DNA of 64,000 bases from Drosophila miranda (taxonomy: Eukaryota > Arthropoda > Insecta > Diptera > Drosophilidae). This document shows positions 23,710 to 35,800 of the stretch, piece after piece. Position numbers and translations under genes: made by a program. The stretch spans positions 29,902,913 to 29,966,912 of the forward strand of contig NC_046677.1 of NCBI RefSeq assembly GCF_003369915.1, written 5' to 3'. The notes below the pieces were generated by a model. The model saw only the letters and a program-made list of their open reading frames with translations, did not search any database and had not been told where the DNA came from. Each line of letters begins with the position of its first letter. Positions within the stretch are counted from its first letter, which is position 1.

Positions 23710-23950
23710 AGATGCTTCATTATCATGTAAATGTTATCAAAAACAAATGGCATTAAATTGGGCAGCTTATTCAAATTACATTCCAGTCAGTCTGTGTTGC
23801 ATTTAGCCAGGCAAATGCAGTTGGCGAAAAATAAGCTAATTAAAATGGAGCACATAGTTTATAAATTATATTTTCGGTCTGCGGTCTGCGTTGCCATTTT
23901 GGATTATTTATACGGCCCGAAAATGGCCAAAAGTCCCCATGTGCACACAT
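23710..23950. repeat. Flanking block S, copy 1, of the receptor tandem unit
   Basis: This block, with landmarks CATTATCATGTAAAT, AAACAAATG and TTTATATTTTCGG-like words, recurs in diverged form at about 28055-28260. It marks the 5' end of the duplicated receptor unit. Confidence 0.6.
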
Positions 23951-24304
23951 AACAGAGTTTATGCGAAATATTTGAATTATTTTCGAGGGTGTTTTTAAAG
24001 GTTACTTAGTTCGCAGCCTTTTCATTCCCAAAGTTAATAATTGAACAAATTTAAGTGAATTCTTAAGTTTTAAGTTACGAATTTATTGTGTGAAAAGGCG
24101 AAAGGTCGAAGATCTCGACTGGGAGATACCCTGTGAGAGGATTTTCAAGCTCGCAAAAGTATCTTCCTATCGATTGCTTTAAAATTTAGTAGATTGGCAG
24201 AACTGTAGTACGTGCATGCTCTAATTTAAGACAAGTACGTCATGCACGAGTTGAGGGCGGAAAAACGGCGAGTCATCCAAGAAAACCGTAACAAAACGGC
24301 GACC

Positions 24305-24312
24305 TATAAATA
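24305..24312 (+). promoter_or_regulatory. TATA box of receptor copy 1
   Basis: TATAAATA lies 56 nt before the ATG, with matching position and flanks in the second copy. Confidence 0.75.
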
Positions 24313-24360
24313 CACATCACCCACAACACTCGACTTATTCAAGAAAGAACTACGGCCAAG

Positions 24361-25664
24361 ATGTTGAGCAAGCTTGTGCCCCGCATCACAGCCAAGCCAC
24401 TGACGGAGAGGATTCAGTCCCGCGATGCCCTTGTCTACTTGGATCGAGTAAAGAAGCTCTGGGGCTGGAGAGCCGCCGAGGATGAGCAGTGGAGGATACT
24501 CTATAATATCTGGGCTTTTGTCTGGAACATGCTGCTGCTCGTCCTGCTGCCGTTGTCGATGTCCATGGAGTATGTGCAGAGGTTTAAAAACTTCTCGCCG
24601 GGAGAGTTCTTTGGCTCCCTGGAGATCTGTGTGGACATGTATGGCTGTTCCCTGAAGTGCGTCTACACCATGTTTGGTTTCAAGAGATTTCAAGCAGCCA
24701 AGACACTGCTTGATCGCCTGGACCTGCGCTGCACCAGCGACGAGGAACGCGCCAGTGTGCACCGCTACGTGGCTCTGGCGAACCGCTGCTATGTGACATA
24801 CCACATCCTATACTCGGGATTCGTGGTTATCAATTGGACGGGCTACCTCCTGTTGGGCAGCCACGCCTGGCGGATGTACCTCCCTGGGCTGGACTCTGAG
24901 CGAAACTTTCTGGTGACCAGTTTCTTCGAGCTACTGCTGATGAGCGGCGTGGTTACCATGAACCAGTGCACGGACGTCTCTCCTCTGGCCCACATGCTAA
25001 TGGCTCGCTGCCACATAGGTCTGCTCAAGGATCGCTTGACCAAACTACACTCGGATCCCAGCAAATCTGAGGAGGACCACCAGGAGGATCTGAATAGATG
25101 CATCCAGGACCATTCCGTGATACTGGAGTAAGGTCATTGCCTCATCGGTTTTATGTTATATAGTCGGTTATATAGTCTTCCCTTAGCTATGTGAATCTTC
25201 TGCGGCCCGTCTACTCGGCCACCATTTTCGTGCAGTTCCTCTTAATTGGCCTGGTTCTGGGCCTGTCCATGATCCACGTCATGTTCTTTTCCAACTTCTG
25301 GACAGGCATCGGCACCATGTGCTTCATGTTCGATGTGTGCCTGGAAACCTTTCCGTTCTGCTACTTGTGCAACATAATCACCGGTGATTGCCAGGATCTA
25401 GCGGACAGTCTGTTCCAATCGAATTGGATGGCAGCCAGTCGCAGATACAAGTCCACGTTGGTCTACTTTCTGCACAACCTCCAGCAGCCGATTGTCCTCA
25501 CAGCTGGCGGGATTTTTCCCATCTGCATGCAGACCAATTTATCGGTATGAACTGATATTTTCTGAATGAAACAGTATTGTATATAGCTTTTCGATTCTTT
25601 GAAGATGGCGAAGATGGCCTTTTCTGTGGTCACCATAATAAAACAATTCAATCTGGCGGATAAG
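24361..25664 (+). CDS. Or7a: Odorant receptor, Or7a-like, copy 1, with a frameshifted C-terminus
   Basis: A seven-transmembrane insect odorant receptor subunit, expected in olfactory neuron dendrites with the Orco co-receptor. Exons: 24361-25127, 25187-25544 and 25605-25664; introns of 59 and 60 nt with phases 2 and 0. Family marks include LTERIQSRDALVYLDRVKK near the N-terminus, SPGEFFGSLE, LDLRCTSDEER, and the C-terminal signature CLETFPFCYLCNI, then ASRRYKSTLVYFLHNLQQPI and AGGIFPICMQTNLS. Exon three starts MAKMAF, but there are five T's where copy 2 has four. The frame shifts and stops at 25664, replacing the expected SVVTIIKQFNLADKFQ with 13 unrelated residues. Receptor C-termini form part of the pore and are conserved, so this copy may be impaired, unless the extra T is a homopolymer sequencing error. 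The Or7a name is my best guess from family features and inferred X linkage. Confidence 0.85.
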
Positions 25665-25755
25665 TTTCAGTAGGAAAACACAACCGAACTTGACTAGACC
25701 TTGCAAACATTTATTTATTATGTAATGATGTAGAAATTTTGTCACAAAAATGTTA

Positions 25756-25761
25756 AATAAA
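25756..25761 (+). terminator. Poly(A) signal AATAAA, receptor copy 1
   Basis: AATAAA about 90 nt after the stop. Confidence 0.5.
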
Positions 25762-26071
25762 GGAAGTAGACCCAATAGAACCTGTAGAGGATATTAAATC
25801 GTGCAGAGATTGATTTTAAATTGGGTAAAATTGTATTTTGTGTTGCGAAAAGTTTCCTTGGCGTTCATCCCGTTGATAGTCCTTGCTATTATACTCCGTA
25901 CACCTAGTGAATGTTCTATGATGCCTCGCATCAGCTACAGAACCCGTTCATGATTTTTTAAAGGTTATTTCATTCGCAGCTTTTCCATTCCCAAAGTTAA
26001 TAATTCAACAAAATTTCAGTGAAGTTTAGTTTGAAACCAAAAAAAGTATTTTTATGTTAAGAATTTAATAT

Positions 26072-26365
26072 GTGAAAAGGCGAAAGGTTGAAGATCTCGA
26101 CCAAAAGATACCCTCTGAATGGATGGCTGCACTTGAGAGGATTTCCGAGCCCCCAAGAGAGTCATCAATACATTCATTGGATACTCCTACCGATCGCTTT
26201 AGAATTCGATCGACTGGCAGATCTAGCGTGCAATGCATAGACTCATATATTTCAAAATTACTTAAAAACTACTGGACAAGCACATCATGCCCGCGTTGTG
26301 GTCGGAAAACCGGCAAGTCATGCAAGAAAACCACAACAAACGGGCGAACTATAAAAGACACTTGA
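26072..26365 (+). pseudogene. Open frame in the receptor 5' block, possible gene relic
   Basis: A 97-codon frame starts at GTG, not ATG, and reads KRRKVEDLDQKIPSEW, then SCPRCGRKTGKSCKK. The same block precedes receptor copy 1 (about 24092-24300): there KRRKVEDLD is conserved, but the frame stops at about 24180. It overlaps the TATA box of copy 2. It is most likely promoter DNA open by chance, or a decayed exon carried in the duplicated unit. No function is assigned. Confidence 0.2.
26350..26357 (+). promoter_or_regulatory. TATA box of receptor copy 2
   Basis: TATAAAAG lies 58 nt before the ATG, equivalent to the TATAAATA of copy 1. Confidence 0.75.
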
Positions 26366-26407
26366 CCCTCAACCCTCAACAATATTCAAGGAAGAACTAC
26401 GGCCAAG

Positions 26408-27728
26408 ATGTTGAGCAAGCTTGTGCCCCGCATCAAAGCCAAGCCACTGACGGAGAGGACTAGCTCCCGCGATGCCTTTGTCTACTTGGATCGAGTGCAG
26501 AAGTTCTTCGGCTGGACAGCGGTCGAGGATGAGAGGTGGAGGATCCCCTACATTCTGTGGGGTATTTTCATGAACCTGATGCTGATCTTCTTCCTGCCGA
26601 TCTCGATGCTGGTGGCATACATTCAGATGTTCAAGAGCTTCACGGCGGGCGAGTTTCTCAGCTCCCTGGAGATCACGGTGAATATGTACGGATGCGTTTT
26701 GAAGTGCATCTACACCATTTGGGGCTTCAAGGGGTTTACGGCAGCCAGAAAGGTGCTCGACGAGCTGGACCTGCGCTGCACCAGCGACGAGGAGCGAACC
26801 AGTGTGCACCGCTGCGTGGCTCTGGGGAACCTGAGCTACGTGTTGTTTCACATCTTCTACTCGGGATTTGTGGTCATCAACTGGACGGGCTACGTCCTGA
26901 TGGGCAGGCACGCCTGGATGATGTACCTCCCTGGACTAGACGCTGAAAATAACTTCTTCATAGCCAGCTTGTGCGAGATGCTTCTGATGAGCGGCGTGGT
27001 CACCATGGATCAGTGCACGGACGTCTCTCCTCTGGCCCACATGCTGATGGCTCGCTGCCACATCTGTCTGCTCAAGGATCGGTTGACTAAACTGCGCACG
27101 GACCCCACCAAAGACGAGGACGAACACTACGAGGAGCTGAGCAACTGCGTCCACGACCATCGCTTGATATTGGAGTACGTAGTTTCCCCGTCTGCACTAT
27201 TTTTGTATGCGATTAAAACGTCCACATCCCCCAACTTCCTAGCTATGTCAATGCTCTGCGGCCCACCTTTTCAGGGACCATATTCGTGCAGTTCCTTTTG
27301 ATTGGCATAGTTCTGGGCCTGTCCATGATCAACCTCATGTTCTTCTCGACCCTCTGGACGGGCCTCGGCACCGCCTGCTTCATGTTCTGTGTGTGCCTGG
27401 AAACCTTTCCCTTCTGCTACGTTTGCAACATGATCATCGATGATTGCCAAAAGCTATCGGACAATCTGTTCCAATCGGATTGGACGGCTGCCAGTCGCAG
27501 ATACAAGTCCACGCTGGTCTACTTTCTGCAGAATCTGCAGAAACCGATTATCTTAACAGCGGGTGGAGTGTTTCCCATCTGCATGCAGACGAATCTATCG
27601 GTAAGAACTCTTCGGATAGTCTCTATATATCCTTTATATAACGTCTCGGTTCTTTGAAGATGGTGAAGCTGGCCTTTTCCGTGGTCACCGTTATAAAACA
27701 ATTCAATCTAGCGGATAAGTTTCAGTAG
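26408..27728 (+). CDS. Or7a: Odorant receptor, Or7a-like, copy 2, intact
   Basis: Complete three-exon receptor of 397 residues: 26408-27174, 27243-27600 and 27660-27728; introns of 68 and 59 nt with phases 2 and 0, in the same places as copy 1. Splicing at GA/GTACGT to C gives the join LILD-YVNALRP. Family marks match copy 1: LTERTSSRDAFVYLDRVQ, LDLRCTSDEER, LETFPFCYVCNM, SRRYKSTLVYFLQNLQKPI and AGGVFPICMQTNLS. The last exon is in frame and ends KQFNLADKFQ, the expected odorant receptor tail. It works as the ligand-tuning subunit of an Orco complex in olfactory neurons; the ligand cannot be read from sequence. The non-consensus N-terminal half and long conserved 5' flank suggest a tandem duplicate old enough to have diverged in sequence. 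The Or7a symbol is a best guess, and which copy is the direct orthologue is open. Confidence 0.9.
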
Positions 27729-27922
27729 GAAAACACTACTAAAAGGACATGAATATCTTCATTAGTTTAGGGCGAGGTCCATCCCCAAGAAAGGATGCAA
27801 AACATACCTAAGTTGATTAGACCTTGATATTGATATTTCGTTGTCAACTAGAACTAGAACGGAACTAGAATCACAAAAACGTTAACTAACGAAAGTAGCA
27901 ACTGATTTCACCTGTAGAAGAA

Positions 27923-27928
27923 AATAAA
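27923..27928 (+). terminator. Poly(A) signal AATAAA, receptor copy 2
   Basis: AATAAA about 195 nt after the stop, inside the 3' flank shared with copy 1. Confidence 0.45.
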
Positions 27929-28054
27929 TCTTTAAATGCAGATTTTTCCTTGGGCAATATCGTATTTTGTCACCATTTTCCATGGCCTGCTATGAGTCAT
28001 CGAATCAGCTACAGGACCCCTATATATCCCCACCTTGCAGTTTTTGTACTATTG

Positions 28055-28560
28055 GCTGCATTATCATGTAAATTTTACCAAAACAAATGTCGCTATGCAA
28101 TTAGTCGGGACATTGCAATTGGCAGTGCAGCGGCAATGTGTGCAAATTCTGTTACCGAAAATAGAGCTAATTATAAACGAGGAGACCATTTATACACGTA
28201 ATTTATATTTTCGGGGTTTGCATATCGCTCTCTGCGGCTTCTATTCCATGTGACATCATTTCAACGGCCAAAATTACCATAAAAATAATGAATTTTCACA
28301 TTTCCACATGTAATAAGCTTCTGGCTAAGCCAATTCAGTCATTTCAATCCCTTGCGGAACTGAACTTTATTTGGGGGTGATAGATTCAAAAACCTCTTCT
28401 AAACGTTTTAAAGACTCTGAAGTGGTTTCGGAGACTGCATTTTTGAGCCATTTTTTGAAAAAGGGTACCCGAACTCAACTAAGACTTGGAACATTCAACT
28501 GTAAAAGACTATAAATAGTGCAGGCAATGGTTTTAAATCTTTTTGTTGGACGCACAACCA
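28055..28560 (+). pseudogene. Remnant of a third receptor tandem unit without a coding body
   Basis: 28055-28260 resembles block S upstream of copy 1 (23710-23950). 28470-28545 resembles the 3' flank of copy 1 (about 25683-25830), sharing words such as CTGTA-AGA, GTGCAG and TTTTAAAT in the same order. No receptor exon lies between them, so I infer a deleted third unit. Confidence 0.4.
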
Positions 28561-31500
28561 TAGGAACACCTCTGCTCTGCTGTTTGCTTCGATTTTTCCT
28601 CTGTGAAACGTTAAACGTTGACGTTAAAAAATTCTTCTTCATTTAAAAAAAAATAAATATAAAATTTTTCGATTAATTAACAGACTCGTCAAAAGATTCT
28701 GCGGCGCATTCGTACCGTTCGACGTATCTTTCGACTGCGTTTAATTTGCATATGGATGGCGGTGGCCTTTTGTGTCCGCTTCCGCAGCTGTGTCTGTGTC
28801 TGTGTCCTCAATGCCAAAGAGTCAATATTATTACGGTCTACGCATACCATTTCGGTGGTGGAGAGGGCCAGGGGGAGGCAACCGCAAAGCGTTGGCAAAA
28901 ATGCTTTCAATTAATTAAACACCCGAAAAGCGACACCGTAATGAAAATGCAATGTGCTGAGAGAGCGAATAAGAGAGATACGCGTACAGAGTGGCAAACT
29001 CGACCGACTCAATCAAAAAGGAATGCCAATGTGGATCAATGTCGATACCTGAGATACCCTTCCTGAGGTATCTCTCTATTGGAGCTACTGTACGATACTA
29101 GATGACTCTGATTGGGATCAAAATTTGGATCAGCAACCGATTAAGGATCCTGTAGCATGTGGCTAAGGAAGGGACTTGTTAGCAAAGGCGCGGAAAGGTG
29201 GTCTCTTCTCCTGGGTAGAACAATGCCCCTACAGCACCCAACCAGGACATAGGCCCTCTCTTGCTCTCTCTATCTGCTGCTGTGTGCGTGTCTGTGGCTA
29301 GTGCGGCATGCAGCTCATTAATAATACAGATAATGTGTGTTGGAGGCAATCATTTTTCGGTTGCATGCCAGCGCGGTGGCGCTGATTAACACAGCCACCG
29401 GTCAGCAGAATGTCAGCGAATACTGAGTGTGGGGGCCAATGCCATGGGTTAAGAGTAACGGGAATGTGGGACAACGAACCATTACAATTCGAATTAATGG
29501 CGTTTTGGTAATGTTTTTACTGTGTTAATGGCATGTTCAGTGGTATATCGAAGGATTGGGTAGCGGCTTAATGGCATCTCAGTCATATATCTTGCAATTC
29601 TGTAAATTATAATCGAAAATCATTTTAAATGTAGGTGTGCATGGCCTGGAAGACTTTTTTAAGGGATGCACTTATTGCTTTCTTAAGAGCTTGAAAGACT
29701 CAGACTCTCAGACTGAAATATTTTGTTAATTAACTGAAGATTATGTATATGAATTCTACAGAAATTATGACCTGAATCAAGCTGTAAAGCTAATGAGCTT
29801 TTTCTTTAGGTTCTGAAGTTTTTAAAGAATAAAAAGTCGAATGGGTTTAAAGAAAAGGCACAACTTACTCTTATGTGTAGACTCTACAATATTGTAGAGC
29901 GACGTCTGCGTATGCATGTACATATATTGCACTTTATTGATAGACGAAAGCATGTGTGTATGTACATATGTCGGTCTGCGTGGGAGCGACCGATGAACAA
30001 CCGAAGATCAGCTCAAGACCGACCAAGGCCAGCGACCCGAATTGTCCGAATTGTTTCGTTAGAAATTGAGAGAACGAAAAAGAGCGACAGAATGAGAGCG
30101 CTAGATCAGGCTCGGGCTGCAGCTAAACCTCGAACGAACGACAGACAGAGCGCGAGCGAGCTGTAGGAACGAAGAGGGTGGACAGAGAGGCGAAAGAACG
30201 GCCACTGTAGCGCGTAAGCATTTACGGTAAAGCATCGATTTGATACAGTGGGCAGTGCAAATAGCGAACAATATTGCTGGCTATTATTTAATTTGGGAAT
30301 CCCATTTAATGAATAACATCTGGGATGACAGCTTCTGGGATCGGTTCTTGCTGAATCAAGGATTCAAGGTATCCAGGAACTTATCGGTGTGCGTGACTGT
30401 ATCAGAAGATACACTCTTTTCTAGCTTTTGTTGTTCTTAATTGAGCGTTTACATTTGCAGTGCATTTCGACTCACCTTTTCCTGGTCAGAGCTGGAAAAA
30501 ACGCTTTATTCTAAAGTAAATTCCCAAAGGGGGAAAGCAAAGTGTTTGCATTTCTTGACTTCAAATTAACAAATGCTCTGGGCACCAGTCCAGTCCCGCG
30601 TCAGCATAAATTGATATACTATAAAGCGGGAAACTTAAAGTTTGGTCAATAAATCTACTGCTCTCGGAGCGACAGTCCCTTTCGCGCTGTCCACTTAATA
30701 AAGTGCAAACAGGCAAGTGATTATTTCACAGCTATTGTTCGACGCGTACTCTCTCGCACCCCCACGACAGCGTTCGCTGCAGGGAACCGGATGCGGGTAG
30801 GGGATGGCGGGGACAACTAGGGAGGGAGCTGGTCCAACAAAAGGATTTGCGTAATAACCAAAGAAACGAACCAGAAACAGTAACAGAACCACCCGAAACA
30901 GATATAAAAAATACAATAACGAAAAGAAAGCGCGAAAAATTGTGCAGCGTGAAAAAAAATTTAAAAGTACGGGCATACTACAATGGCAGCAAAAGATGGA
31001 GAGGGAGGAGAGCTGGGGAGATGGAGGTGGGCCGGTCATCTGCTGTCCAGAGTGCTGCTGTAGAAATTTACGAGCTGCTTTATGGCCACCCATACACACA
31101 CGCAGACACACACGTACCGAAATCGACAGGGAAATGGTCACGCACTGAAACTCATACGCTCACTCATACTCATTTGCCTCGAGCTGGCAGTCCTCTCAGC
31201 CACGCACACAATATAAAGAAGGAGAGCGTGAACAAACAGATCCGTTTACTCTCTCTCTCTCTCCTTTTCGATTTCACATGCACACTGGAAAAAATGTATG
31301 CCATTTAATCGTAAAAAAATGCCTAAAAAATAAATATATACTCCTACTCATGGCTAACGATCCATTGAACGAGATTAAGTATTATCCAGTAATCAAGGAT
31401 GATTTGTAAATTGTTTTTCTAGTGTATTTATTTTTACACTCGCGTGAAATACTCTTGATTACATAAATCCCCACACGCACACACACGGAAAGTTGGGATA

Positions 31501-32768
31501 TAAACATTTATGGGGACTTCGAACACCCTTTTATTGAATTAAAATCACTCGTAACAGAATATTTGCATTTTGCGGAAAAGAAAATCGTGTGGAATGAACT
31601 GTAGAAATGGAAAACTTGCTCAAACAAACTTAAAATTAGCTGAACGGTAATTCATAACCATGGCAGCTAAAAGCTTCCACATTCATGCCATATTCCACAA
31701 CAAAAGTCCGATCATCGGTTGGAGCAACATGCACAATACTAAGACTCGTAAATATTGAACTTCCTGCGAAATTCAAATTTAGTTGCTAGATAACCATGAA
31801 GGCGTCTATGGCACGAAAAAAAAAAACTCACAAATTAGCGTTCATCATCAATCATCTGTTGGAGCTGGTGCTGCCACAGAGCGGCAGCAGCGTCAGTCGA
31901 GGCCAATCGGGTAGAATGCTGACGCTAATTGCAATTTGTGGTTGCATGCAGCAGCACCAGAAGAGGCAGCAGCTCGATGCTAGTTCACGTTACAATCGCT
32001 GGCAAACATCGTTTGGATTTTGGCCCCCCGCCACGTTCCACGTCTCGCATCGCACATCCCATGCCTTGAACCCCTTCCGCCAAGGATGATGATGGATTTG
32101 GGTTGGAAAGTGCCGCGAAGTCGAAAAACCGCACCATACGAGGAGTCATCCACTCTATTCCACACAATTCAATTGGAGGAAGTTTGGGACTCGGGCTGGG
32201 TAACGTGCAACGGGTAACCAGGTAAACTCAATCAAGGACAGGTGGCCGACAACTGCTTCCATACAACATACTCGTATTCAAATCAAGTGTTCAGTGTTTG
32301 CCCAGAGGGCTGAAAGGCTTCGTGTTCAGTGTTTATCCTGCGTATGCACACTCGTAAATCGATGTGAGTGTATACGTATCTATCCATCTTTGATCTTTCG
32401 TGCTTAAATATTCAAAATTTTGCTTTCATCTTAGCAATAAACTTATAATGGCTTAAGCAACGGAAGCTGTCTGGCATCCAAAATGCAAATGAAGCTTAAG
32501 GTATTTTATTTTATTGCATTTTAATGTAAAGGAAACCTGCTGTTGGAAGATGCCGAGGCTTTAAGAGAACTCGGATAGACATTAGAAGCTATTAGAACAT
32601 CTCCTTCAAACCGTTTCGATTAATTTGGCATCACATTACCGTTTCACAGCCTGTTCATAACCGTTTCCCAGGAAACTAGCGGCTCTGTCGAACGGGTAGG
32701 CCCCGACAATGCTGTCAATTGCTCATTCATACATCATCTTTACTCGAGCTCAGTTATAGTTTTACTCT
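28561..32768. other. Non-coding stretch between the receptors and the SPRR-repeat gene
   Basis: No gene I can support. Notable items are a hairpin at 29051-29074 and an 18 bp perfect palindrome at 29882-29899. There are also AG-rich and CT-rich tracts near 30150-30200 and 31248-31264, and CA tracts near 31090-31115 and 31475-31486. Confidence 0.55.
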
Positions 32769-32776
32769 TATAAATA
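32769..32776 (+). promoter_or_regulatory. TATA box before the SPRR-repeat gene
   Basis: TATAAATA is 53 nt upstream of the ATG at 32822 and predicts a 5' UTR of only about 20 nt. Confidence 0.55.
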
Positions 32777-32821
32777 TACTAAACACATTAATAAAGTTTC
32801 AAAATTTGTGTATTACCCATT

Positions 32822-35800
32822 ATGACTGTGACAAACAAGGAGCTTAACAAGGACAATGCCAATGTTTCGGAGACTCCCGGCAAAGCTGTTAATCAGAGAG
32901 TCAGCCGCAGCTCCTTTGAACCTTTACCGCGGATTGATGACAGGCAGACATTTGAGTTTGTCCAACGTAAAGTGACGATCATGTCGTCGCAAAGTCCCTT
33001 CGCGGTTTCAAAAAAGAAACTGAAGCCTTGGAAGAGGAAGGTGAGTTCGCGGACTTTTATAGCTCTGACATTGAAGTCACTGTCTAGACGTCGAGATCTA
33101 AGCACAGTTCTGCTACTTATATGTCCCTCGTCGAAGTGCGATTGCCATAGGATCCACATATATAGCTCTAGAAGCCATAAACATTTGGGCTCGGCGAAGC
33201 TGACCATAGAAGAGGCGGATTTGCTCGAAAGCCATCGCAGTCTGGACAACTATTCGGTGGCCTACTGCTCACTGCCCCTCACCCTGCAGGACGCAGCTAG
33301 CAATAGCCTGATCAAGAAGCAGATCTTCGATTTAGCCCAGGATCCGTCGCAGATTCCGCGGCATTTATTGCACCAGGGCAAACCGCTATGCATTTCCCAT
33401 AAGTCCAAAAGTTTCTTCCTAAACGATAAGGGTGACGACCAATATATAATGGGGGACTTCAAGGATCAATCAAACAAAACTATTAACAGCAGAACGTTGG
33501 AAGAAAGGTTCCTGTTTTTGAAGTCTCAGGATAAAAAGGAGCAGAAGAAGGCTCTGCAGTCGAGACTCATCATAAAGGAGAGACAATCCCAACTCCGCCT
33601 ACTAGCCCGGAAAATTCGTCAGCGCTCATACAGGGAGTCAGTGGCAGAACCTGTCAAAAGTCTATCTGAAAGAAAAAAAAGCGTTCACACCAGTCCGCTT
33701 TTGACACCGGGATCAGCGTATAATAGCCAAACAGCTATTTCCGGAACTGACGATGCTCAGGGGGACAGTCAACAAACATTACGCGAGTCTCCGCGTCGTT
33801 TTACATCTACATCTCTCTGCAAACCCATAACTAATGAGTTTCCTAAGGACAAAAAGGAAGATGAGCGTTCGTCACAGAAGAGGATTCGAAAAACCATGCC
33901 CGAGTCTCCGCGTCGACTTCCATCTATCCGAAACTATTCTATGCGCCAAATCAAACACAAAAAGAAACGAAAAGAGCATCATCGCAAGCCACAGGAGCAG
34001 AACCAACGAGAGCTAGTCTTCTCTCCGACTCGCAATTCCGTTCTGCACAAGCGAGTAGCTAAAGAAAATGACCCAAACAAACAAGACGAGGACTGGGGCA
34101 ACGTACAGGAGGAGAGTTATCAAGCTTGGCCCCAGCTTAAAAATGATGAAGCCCAGAGGAATCCAGAGGAAAACAGCAGCTTAAAAGAGGAGCAGATTCC
34201 GCAACCTTTGCCCGAGTCTCCGCGTGGACTTCCACCTACACGCAACAGTGCTTCGGCTGAAGACAAAACAGATGAGCTCCAAAAGAAACGAAAAGAGCAC
34301 CATCGCAAGCCACAGGAGCAGAACCAACGAGAGCTAGTCTTCTCTCCGACTCGCGATTCCGTTCTGCACAAGCGAGTAGCTGAAGAAGATGACCCAAACA
34401 AACAAGACGAGGACTGTGGCAACGTACAGGGGGAGAGTCATCAAGCATGGCCCCAGCTTAAAAATGATGAAGCCCAGAGGAATCCAGAAGAAAACAGCAG
34501 CTTAAAAGAGGAGCATATTCCGCAACCTTTGCCTGAGTCTCCGCGTCGACTTCCACCAACACGCAACAGTGCTTCGGCTGAAGACAAAACAGGTGAGCTC
34601 CAAAAGAAACGAAAAGAGCACCATCGCAAGCCACAGGAGCAGAACCAACGAGAGCTAGTCTTCTCTCCGACTCGCAACTCCGTTCTGCAAGAGCGAGTAG
34701 CTGAAGAAGATGACCCAAACAAACAAGACGAGGACTGGGGCAAAGTACAGGAGGAGAGTCAACAAGCATGGCCCCGGGTTAAAAATGATGAAGCCAAGAG
34801 GAATCCAGAAGAAAACAGCAGCTTAAAAGAGGAGCAGATTCCGCAACCTTTGCCTGAGTCTCCGCGTCGACTTCCACCAACACGCAACAGTGCTTCGGCT
34901 GAAGACAAAACAGGTGAGCTCCAAAAGAAACGAAAAGAGTACCATCGCAAGCCACAGGAGCAGAACCAACGAGAGCTAGTCTTCTCTCCGACTCGCAATT
35001 CCGTTCTGCACAAGCGAGTAGCTGAAGAAGATGACCCAAACAAACAAGACGAGGACTGTGGCAACGTACAGGGGGAGAGTCATCAAGCATGGCCCCAGCT
35101 TAAAAATGATGAAGCCAAGAGGAATCCAGAAGAAAACAGCAGCTTAAAAAAGGAGCGGATTCCACAACCGTTGCCCAAGTCTCCGCGTAGACTTCCACAT
35201 ATACGCAACACTGCTTTGGCTCAAGGCAAAACAGATGCACTCGGAAAGAAACGAGAAGAAGATAGGCGCAAGCAACAGGAACGGAACCAACGAGTTCTAG
35301 CCTTCTCTCCCACTCGCAATTTCGATCTACGCAAGCGAGTAGCTCAAGAAGCTGCCCCAAACAAACAAGAGAAGAGTCTACCGACTATGCTCGAATTTCC
35401 GCGTCGTCTACCATTTATGCGTAGCACTGCTCTGCGCAAACTCAAAGCTTATGCGGCTTCGAGGAAGAGCGCAGAGGACGACCGACCAAAACAGGAGGTA
35501 ACTCAACAAACTTGGCCCGAGTCTCCGCGTCGTCTATCATCTATACGTAACTCTGCCATGCGCCGAACCGTAACAGATGAACTTGATGAGGAACGAGAAG
35601 AGGAAAGATGCAAACAACAGTCTGCTCTGAGCCAACGTCAAACTAATGAAGGTCAGAGGAATCCAGAAGAAGACAGTGGGCTAACAGAGGAGCAGATTCC
35701 AAAACCTTTGTCCAAGTCTCCGCGTCGACTTCCCTCTGCACGCAGCTTACCTATGCGGCACACCAAAATCAAAAAGAAACAAAAAGAGGACAAAAGCAAG

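Noticed and set aside
33041-33107. Possible intron starting at GTGAGT in the SPRR-repeat gene
   Set aside because: All nearby acceptors give lengths that break the downstream frame, and the unspliced frame reads through sensibly.
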